Assembly (NCBI RefSeq): GCF_914767665.1
Contig: NC_059507.1
Location: 14,756,001 to 14,820,000 of the forward strand
Origin: Harmonia axyridis
Lineage: Eukaryota > Arthropoda > Insecta > Coleoptera > Coccinellidae
Reading direction: 5' to 3'
DNA length: 64,000 bases
The translations under genes and the position numbers were made by a program. How positions within the stretch are numbered: position 1 is the stretch's first letter; every line of letters begins with the position of its first letter. Shown here piece after piece: positions 55,598 through 64,000 of the stretch. The notes under the pieces are model-generated. The model was not told where the DNA came from. It saw only the letters and a list, made by a program, of their open reading frames with translations, and did no database searches.

Positions 55598-58500
55598 TCA
55601 TTTATTATTTTCGTGTATGATATCATATAACTTGCTAGTTTTATCCCTGAGTAAATCTTTTGGACTGGCAAATTCTATCAGTTCTCCAGAATCAATTAGC
55701 ATTATTTTGTCATAATCCAATACGGTGCTAACACGATGAGTAATGGCAAGAACAGTGCAATCTGCGAATTGCCTTCTTATCAACTTTTGCATCATTGCAT
55801 CGGTCCTGAAAAAACAGGTAGTGCTATAATTAGTACCTACTTTGTAGTATGTTGCCCCCAAAACTGGTAAACATTCAATATATACTTACTCAATATCCAA
55901 ATTTGATGTGGCCTCATCTATCAAAATGATTTTATTTTTTCTTATAATAATCCTTGCTAGACAGATCAACTGTTTCTGTCCTATACTCAAATTCGAACCC
56001 CTTTCTATAATTATATCATCCAAACTATTAATTTCAGAAGACGTTGAAAACCATTCTACCTCCTTCAGGGACTGGTTTAAGATGTGGTCGTCGTAGAGTC
56101 CAAAAGGATCCAAATTATATCTGAGTGTTCCAGAAAATAGGACAGGGTCTTGAGGAATTACTGAAACTCGATTTCGAATAATACCTGCAGGAATGTCTCG
56201 AATATTTTTCGAATCTATCAGTATTTCACCATCAACTTCAACTAATTTCAGGATGGAAGCAATCAAGGAAGACTTTCCTCCACCAGTTCTACCAACAATA
56301 CCAATCTGAAAAGATTTGCAACATCATAATCCGTCAGAAATACTCATATGACTTCTCATGGTAGGTCAAACATTACATTTTCACTATAAATTCAGCATCA
56401 ATTGCAGGAGGTTGCAAGCCAAACAAATTATTATATTTTCAAAGAGATGAATGAAAACAAATTTTAATGACTATCGAAGTAACACACTGACAGCATCTTG
56501 AATGATCGTAAGGCTTTAAGACTCAGTAGGTCTGTCATTTCATACCCATAATGAATATTCAATATAAAAATTTCAATATATACCAAGAGTTATAACTGTA
56601 CCTTTTCGCCCGTTTCAATGGTAAAATTCAATCCTTTCAGCACTTCCAATGACTCACCAAACTGCAAATTCACATTCTTGAAGTAAATATTACCAAGTTT
56701 TGGCCAGTCTTCTGCTATCTCAATATCTTTTATCGAAGAAGATTCTTGGGGTAGGTCATCATACTCATTTATTCGCTCTACAGCTACCAAATGGTTATTG
56801 GCTTGCACACACTGTATAATACAAAACTGTACATAGGTAGTGAATGCCATTGATTGTGTGATTGCTAGGCCAATCTTACTCCCATTGAGATGAATCTCTA
56901 AAAATCATCAAATGAATGTATAACAAAAAAAAATATTTTCTCATCCTATAGAATTTTGAAAATTATGAACTCACGTTCTTGCATGAAAAAACAGCTAATT
57001 GTTACGATCGAGATGAAAATAGTTGTAACAAACTCAACAGCAAAACTAAAGGCATGAGTTACAGTATCAAACATATAACAACTGCTGGTGTATCTATCTT
57101 GGTGTCTGCTGTATTCTCTTTCCACAACACTTTGAGCATTCACTGCTCTTATAGTTGATAAACCTTGTATAGTTGATCTTACTTGTGTAAGTAAAGGACC
57201 CATAACTACAAAATTATTGTAATAGATTCATTTCCTAGAGAAAGAATGGAAACTCACGATTTCCTTCTATTCGCTTTATATTTTTGGATGTTTTGATGAA
57301 AACTTTTATAAAGTGGCTGAAGATGGCTATAAAGGCAAGTACCACTATGATCAAATATGGATTCACGTATCCTATTAGTAGTATTCTGGCGAAGATCCCA
57401 AGTACAACCTGAAAGGCAAACCACCATCATTGAAATATCAGGGGTATAATCATTAATACTTACTATACCTGATTCCAGTATAGTCCGTGGCAGAATTTCA
57501 TCAACAGCTCCCAAGTCCTTAGAAAACCTGCTCAAAATTTGACCTATATCAACCATCTCGAAAAAAGTCATCTTACTATGAATAACCATATGAAGCATTT
57601 TGTTGTGCAATGTTCTCGAGCTTCTCATTACCATCATCACGTAGGATACAGCACGACTTATAGAACTCACCAGAAGCACGAAAAGAATGGTCATAAATAT
57701 GAAAATGTGCAAGTATCTTCCCGAGATAATAATCACTTCCTGGCCCAGTGTGATGTTGAAAGGATAATCTTTGGTTTCTTCGCTATGAGTCCAATAACTT
57801 ATGAAAAGGAAAACGGAGGATTCTGCAGTTTGTGTCATAATGAAAACAAGCAGCACTGAAAATATTATGCATGTGTTATTTCCACTTGTTAAGTATGCGA
57901 AAAGATCAGATTTTTTCTTGATTTCAGCTTTGCTTGATTCTCTTATTTCAGGAACTCTTTCACTTTTCTGAAGATAAAAATCAAAAATTATTTAATTGAA
58001 AAATAGGTAGAAAGATATATAGCCTAAACAATCCTTATTTTAGTTTGTTTTGTACTTTCTTAGCATAGTTTATTTAAATCTAACCTTCATTTTTAAAGTT
58101 TCTCCTTGCTGCTTTTTTATCTCCTCATCTTCTGAAATGGGCTCATCCAGATAGTCAAGGGAAAGACTTCCTTCTCTCTCCAATTCACTGTAAGTACCTT
58201 CCTTCTCTATTCTTCCCTACAAAAGTAACAGTTTTCCTCCTACTTGACTGAAAATTCAGATACAGGAGCCCTTCTTAATTTCAGTCATCGGTCTTGTAAT
58301 GCAAAACGCAATGTTTTATTTTATGATTTTCAATTTAATTGAATGAGAAATCGACAAGTCTTCAAAGCATTTGAATGTTGAGAATTTCTATCCCAAAGTA
58401 AACTAATGAAAAAGGACAAAAAGTAAAAACATAAACTCACAGAGTTGAGAATTACAATTCGATCACATTTCCTAAGGTGATTAACGTTATGTGTAACTAA

Positions 58501-61266
58501 TAGTCTACATTTGTCCTTCAAAAATTTCAACATGCAATCTTCCATCAAACTTTTGGCTACACTTGCATCCACAGAAGATAGTGGGTCATCAAAAAGGTAG
58601 ATGTCAGCATTTCTGTAGATAGCTCTGGCAAGATTGATCCTGGATTTTTGTCCTCCACTTAAATATAGGCCACTGTCCACAACAAGTGTCCTATCGTTTT
58701 CTGGCAAAGCATCCAAATCAGTTTTCAATCCACAAATTCTGATAACTTTCTCATATCTTTCCTCTTTTAATGGTTCATCGAAGAGTATATTTCGTTTGAT
58801 GGTATCATTGAAAAACCAAGGATCTTGCGATGCATATGAAACTGATCCATTGAGTTGCAAGCTTCCTGATTGCAAGGTTTCACCTGAAATATTCCATTAA
58901 AATCCATTTCAAGTTTAGAGAAGCAATAATGAATTATTCTCTTGAGTATTACCGAGAATTGACAGAAGTAGTGTAGATTTTCCACTACCAACAGCTCCAG
59001 TTATACCATATAACTTGCCATCCTCAAACTTCATATTAATATCCCGCAAAATATAATCCTTCTCCTGATATTTTATCAAGGAGTCCTCATCAAATGGGCT
59101 ACTAGGTTTGGTACTATTTATGAGACTTTTGTCGTACCATATTGCATTAAAATCTTTGAGTATGACTCTTGATATTTCTTGAGTGTCAAATTTTCTCTGG
59201 ACTAGAATTTCATTTTGCAGAAGGAATTCATTAACCCTTTTAAGAACTTGGTATAATTCTGTAGCTTTAGTTACAGACAAGGGAAACATAAGTGTTATGG
59301 CAAAATTGAAAGAATAATAATACATAATAAGCTTGAAAATCTGAAATCATAAAGATAAGTAAATATATATAAGGGCCGATTTCCGAATATTTACCTTCGA
59401 TGCAGATATGTCCTCTCCTAGAATCACCATAGATAGCAGGGCTAAGAAAACTGCTGTTATATTTATGAACGATTGCAAGGAATACAAGATTCCTTTAAAA
59501 TATGTTACTTTTTTCACAATTTTCATTTCGATGTCTCTGGAGTTCTGCACCGAACGACAAAACGGTTTTTCCCATGCATACATTTTTATACCTTTAATGC
59601 TGGTTAATATTTCATTCATGAATCCCATTCTTATGTCAGTCTTTTTTGCAATTTTGTTCCTATGGGACCCAATCCAATGCGCAAAGTAACCTATTCAAAA
59701 AAGAATTGAACACTTATGAGGTTGTAAGTCTACACATAATACTCACTTTGGAAAATCATATAAAGTATGAACCATAATACTCCAATCAATCCGGAGATAC
59801 CAACATCATAGTAGAGCAAATTTAAAATACTAATTAGAAATAGTGGTGACCCCCAAACATAATGAACGTAGTTTGAAGATCTATCTAATCTACTCAAATC
59901 ATTTGAGATCACATTAAGTGCATTAATATGGGAAGATGTATTCATCTTCAATATCTATAATAATGTGAGAAATTAGAACTACATTATGTTTTTTTTTTGG
60001 TGTTACTCACTTTTTTGTGTATACATGTAGAACATGCTACTCTGATTTTCAAAGCTGTAATACTGCTCGAAAATTTGTAATGGACTGAAACTATGGTACT
60101 CATAAAATTAAAAACTATCAATAGAAGGATATTCCAATAAGCTTCGGATCTGGTGATGATACTTTTAGGACTAAAGTAACTTAGTATATTGCCTAATAAG
60201 AGAGGTAGTATGATTCTTGGAATTAGAGATAAAACAAGCAAGAAACAATCCTTCAGTATGTCCAACCAGAAGAATCTTAATAAAACAACAACAATATTCG
60301 GAGTTTTCCCAATTCTATTACATTCATCGGCATGGTACACCCATAAACTAAAAAAAATTTGTTTTCAATAATAATTTTCAAATTTTGACTCACGTATTAT
60401 AAATTTTAATTCAATTTTGATTGATAATAATGATAATGATTATTTCGCTCACCGTATATGAAAAAGATCGAATAAACCTTAAATATATTCACCTTTCAAT
60501 TCAATATTATACTCAAAAAAAACTGACAGGAAAAAGAAGAAGTAACTGCCAAATATGCAATTTAGTTATTTGTACAGTTTTATGAACAGACAAGTTTATC
60601 TGTTCATAAATGTACAATTGTACAATTGAACACTGAGCGTGTTTGGGCTGCTTAATAGTTTTTCTTCATTGAACATTTTTGACTTTTATTTGCGTACTTT
60701 GACGTTTTACATAAATTTCAAATGAACGTCAGTGAAGATAATAATATGTAAAATGTTGTTATATTCACCTCCAAAGTTTTTCTCCTAATACTTCACTGCG
60801 ATGACCATCTAATGGCTTATATAAATTTGAAATATTCCAATACTGTCCCTTCTTGAAAATATCTAAGGTATACCTGTGAAAAAAAAAATTTATTCGAATA
60901 CACACAATATTCCAGAAAGTTTCTTAGGAATAATACAAGTATCGTAAATTGAAAGTCTTCGAATGTTCGATGTTCTAAATGAATAACATCAAAACATTTA
61001 CATGTAAGTTCCAATGAAAATAATATATTATATTTTATCTTATTAAATTCGAATTAGATTATCGATTTTATCCTTACTTTGATGAAAATACACAAAATTT
61101 GGTAGAAATTAAGTTAAGTGTTTTCATGTAATGAAAAGCAGATATAATTGTCAAATCAAATGATGATATTCACCTAATATAAAACTTACGTGAAAAATAA
61201 TACTGAAAAGAAACTGGCCTTGTTTCTAGGATTTTGAATGTCATCATTGCTGTTCTTCTTCATCAT
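55598..61266 (-). CDS. ABC transporter, ABCC/MRP4-like, 14 exons
   Basis: ATP-driven exporter of organic anions and conjugates in the plasma or organelle membrane. Exons (minus): 61266-61190, 60873-60769, 60347-60011, 59954-59747, 59690-59395, 59340-58953, 58883-58441, 58216-58085, 57967-57464, 57408-57258, 57205-56975, 56897-56602, 56305-55890, 55805-55598. All introns are GT-AG and the phases agree, giving 1263 aa with no internal stop. That is the size of a short MRP without the extra N-terminal membrane domain. NBD1: Walker A GAVGSGKST (455-463), Q-loop SQDPW, LSGGQ (544-548), Walker B YLFDD (565-569), with Asp in place of the catalytic Glu, as usual for ABCC. NBD2: Walker A GRTGGGKSS (1061-1069), LSIGQ (1162-1166), Walker B with Glu1187, His1218. 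Each half has MRP-type blocks (MNEILTSIKGIKMYAWEKPF; LSRFSKDLGAVDEILP; STIQGLSTIRAVNAQ). Start: two tandem ATGs; the first is taken. Substrate unknown. Confidence 0.95.
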
Positions 61267-61815
61267 AACACAAAAACATCATTACTGCTCTATTGTTAAA
61301 TCTAATCCAAGTCTACGTTAGACAAGAGAAACAGGACGTCAATATCAATCCATTTAAGAACGTTGAATGTACATATTATAACAATGAGTGCACTGGTTGT
61401 TATCAGTCTAACGAATGAGATAAACTATTGAATACGTTTTTTTGAGGTTTATTGACTGATAATCTGACCACTGACGATTGAAATCAATAAATATCGAATT
61501 TCCATCATAATATAAAAATGATTTATGCCAATTGTTCGAATTCAAATGAGGTAAACTATTCTTATCGATACTTATAAATCGGAATTTCAACAACTTATTG
61601 AAGCGAATCTGTGAAAATTGCTGAAAATATTTGACAGTTCTTTCCAATGTCATTTTGACATGTTGAAATATTCTTGTTGTTAAGTAATTTTTTCGTTGTT
61701 AGTAAATTTAATCAGGAGTCGAGCTTATAGGGTTTTTGTTGGCGTGTTCAACAAGTGCCATGGGTCGTACATCGCACAGAAATAGCTTGTATTTGTTCAA
61801 CTAAGCAGCAAAGTA
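61267..61815. promoter_or_regulatory. Region upstream of the ABCC gene, with an unassigned ORF
   Basis: Only about 550 bp separate the transporter start from the mariner at 61820. A minus-strand 81-codon frame (61653-61408), with a basic, aromatic-rich N-terminus, lies here. It has no domain I know and may be an upstream frame or chance. No TATA box is convincing. Confidence 0.3.
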
Positions 61816-61819
61816 ACAG

Positions 61820-62942
61820 GCCAATTGAAAAGTCCCCGGTCTACCATAGTAAAACACATTTTTTTGGCAAAATTCGATTTTATTATTCAACATAGTTGCC
61901 TCAGAGGGCGATACAGCGATTATAGCGATCCTTCAGCTTTTCGATATCATTTTTGCAGTACGATTCGTCTTTGGCTTCAAAATAGGCCTCAGTTTTGGCG
62001 AATATTTCTTCATTGGCGCTGAATTTCTTTCCAGCGAGCTTTCTTTTGAGGTCTGACAGAAGGAAAAGTCGCTGGGGGTCAGATCTGGCAAATACGGTGC
62101 ATGCTGAAGTAATTCGAAGCCCAATTCATGCAATTTTGCCATTGTTCTCATTGATTTGTGACACGGCGCATTGTCTTGATGAAACAGTACCTTTTTTTCT
62201 TCTAATGGGGCTGTTTTTTAACGATTTCATCCTTAAAACGATCCAATAACGCTATATAATAATCGTTGTTGATGGTTATACCTTGTGCATCCCAGAATAC
62301 TGATGCCATAACTTTGCCAGCTGACTGTTGTGTTTTTCCTAGTTTTTGATTCGGTTCATCGTGTGCAGTCCATTCAGCTGACTGATTGGACTCCGGAGTG
62401 GAATGATGGAGCCATGTTTCATCCATTATCCCATATCGAAGCAAAAATTCAGGTTTATTGCACTTAAACAGCTTCAAACACTGCTCAGAATCATTAATAC
62501 GTTGTTGCTTTTCTTCGATTGTGAGTTCGCGCGTTACCCATTTTGCACACAGCTCTCTCAGGTTCAAACATTCTTGAATGATATGATGTACACGTTCAGA
62601 TGATATCTTCAGAATGTCTGCTATCTCGATCAACTTCACTTTACGGTCATTCAAAATTATTTTGTGGAATTTTTTGATTTTTTCGTTGGTGTCAGCCACT
62701 TTTGGGCGAGATTCTGCTTGAACTGTATTTTTTACCTTCAAAAAGCAATATTTTATTAGCACACGATTTTTTTTTCAAATTACAAAAGTAGCTACAGTAA
62801 CAACGCAATATCTCACAAACTAATGGTCGGACTGCTGTCAAATTTTGACACGTATCGTTTGAAGTTGGTACTAATTGAAAATCATATGGATTCAATACTA
62901 GCACCGCGATCTATGCATCAGACCGGGGACTTTTCAATTGGT
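61820..62942 (-). mobile_element. Irritans-type mariner with complete ends
   Basis: The inverted ends CCAATTGAAAAGTCCCCGG and its complement (CCGGGGACTTTTCAATTGG) bound about 1.12 kb. It is the same family as M1 (45447-46640), which has a more decayed left end. It lies in the upstream region of the ABCC gene, in the same orientation. Confidence 0.85.
61870..62762 (-). pseudogene. Irritans-type mariner transposase relic
   Basis: The minus-strand frame 62762-62202 (186 codons) has VKLIEIADILKISSERVHHI (helix-turn-helix), YGIMDETWLHHSTPES (first Asp) and QSAGKVMASVFWDAQG. After a frameshift near 62200 come FHQDNAPCHKS (second Asp) and YLPDLTPSDFSF (third Asp, D34D). A second shift near 62065 throws the C-terminal part (ending near 61880) out of frame. 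The catalytic residues survive, but the gene is broken in two places. Confidence 0.85.
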
Positions 62943-62944
62943 CT

Positions 62945-64000
62945 CATATCATATCCTGTATACAATTTCCAAAAACACATAATGGAGCATTCTATATTTC
63001 TCGTAGCTGCATGTTCTGCACGCATAACCTAAAAACCAAAAACTATAGTATTTCCTTTCTGAATATAAATCGAGGAGCACTAATTTTCAACACCTTGCAG
63101 TTATCTTGTGCTCATATCTGCTACTTTTAATTTCCGCAAGAACGAAGGAAAGAATAAATCTTTTCGCAATTAACTTTTAACAGTTTTAATTATCTGCAGT
63201 CAAAATTTATGCTACATAGAGTCCCCGAAATAAATTACTCGTGCCCAAATATAAAGGGTTTATCGTTCCACTTTAATTAGAGAAAACCTTAATTTGATAC
63301 AACTTTTAGTCTATTCCGCCACCTCGACTTTAGATAAGGATAATTTATTCTTGATAATCATGAGAAAGTTCTGTTCATATTCTTCGGATTTCCGTCAGAG
63401 AAACTTTCATTCATGGGGGTGAAACGAAGGCAATTATGGGGGATGAACAACACTTCATTAATTAGAACCCGCATTGTGGATACAGGGTGAGAAAATAATT
63501 ATGAGTTTTGATTGTATTCGATTGGAATGAGAGAATGTCTAATAATTATGTGAGTACAGTGCGTACTAGCTCTTACTCTGTTCTCTTCATTTTCAACCCT
63601 CGAAACAAAATGAATATTACTCATTTTTGTTATCGAAACAACGCATTTTGGTTTGTTTCTGTGTTTTCCGAAAATCACTACTCTACTCAGTTAGAAATTG
63701 TAGTTTTCGAGTGCTTCTTGGTTTTCATTTTAGGTATAGGGTTTGCTTAAGCAGCCTTCCTCTTTTTATAAGTAGCATCTCCTGAAAAAATAAAAACTAT
63801 AGGTTGTAATTTGAAAATCTTGAGTTTTGATAAATTTGAGTTTTCCAAGTTCATGTTTTTCTCATAAACACCCTGTCTAACCGCAAACAGTCTTATAATA
63901 CTAGATACGTATTGGTAGAAAAGGTTTTTTCGAAAAAACTTCTCCTCGTCCTCGTCGCCACCTAAGGAATACTATTAACTCATAAACCGTTCGGTTTTTA
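62945..64000. other. Intergenic DNA, nothing recognised
   Basis: Several TTTAATTAG/TAATTA-type motifs lie at 63270-63470, in a stretch that could be regulatory. The 80-codon frame at 63508-63750 has no known domain. Confidence 0.4.

Noticed and set aside
57539..57859. 106-codon plus-strand ORF
   Set aside because: Antisense shadow of ABCC exon 9.

Overview
The window looks like AT-rich nuclear DNA from an insect, possibly a beetle. Host genes have spliceosomal introns with GT-AG junctions. Intergenic DNA is dense with Tc1/mariner, hAT, Ty1/copia and non-LTR remnants typical of insect genomes. No bacterial, organellar, rRNA, tRNA or CRISPR feature is evident. The order-level guess is inference only.

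Two host genes are clear. At 7509-8324 (+) is an intronless ELOVL6/Baldspot-type very-long-chain fatty-acid elongase of 271 aa. At 55598-61266 (-) is a complete ABCC/MRP4-type transporter. I could assemble it from 14 exons with consistent phases, giving 1263 aa, two membrane domains and two nucleotide-binding domains. A small secreted-peptide ORF (37947-38174) and a possible Cys-rich terminal exon (39698-39935, minus) are weaker candidates.

Most of the rest is mobile DNA in layers. (1) 2717-5574 is a deletion-derivative mariner split by a second TA-inserting element (3616-5551) that folds back on itself. (2) 10490-13085 holds two mariner (DD34D) relics. (3) 13409-31618 is a duplicated unit of about 3.5 kb, copies A and B. 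Copy A is interrupted by a hAT element (13586-19821), itself interrupted by an apparently recent, intact Ty1/copia element (14726-19317). Copy B is interrupted by another hAT-like element (26255-28070) that contains a second copy of the deletion-derivative mariner. Empty sites, target duplications and the paired copies let the insertion order be read directly. (4) A long-terminal-inverted-repeat element (24701-26214) and a hAT relic lie between A and B. (5) 32830-53310 holds non-LTR relics, two related hAT MITEs, an inverted MITE pair, an interrupted tandem duplication, and a 437-bp direct repeat flanking a mariner fragment. (6) 53913-55377 is a sister of the nested element of region 1. (7) 61820-62942 is an irritans-type mariner just upstream of the ABCC gene.

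The host genes show no operon-like or pathway link; each stands alone among repeats. The most interesting objects are the young copia element with TA...CA termini, the hAT element carrying an unexpected P-element-like reading frame that copia interrupts, the foldback element, and a 340-bp tract in the duplicated unit that is far more conserved than its surroundings.
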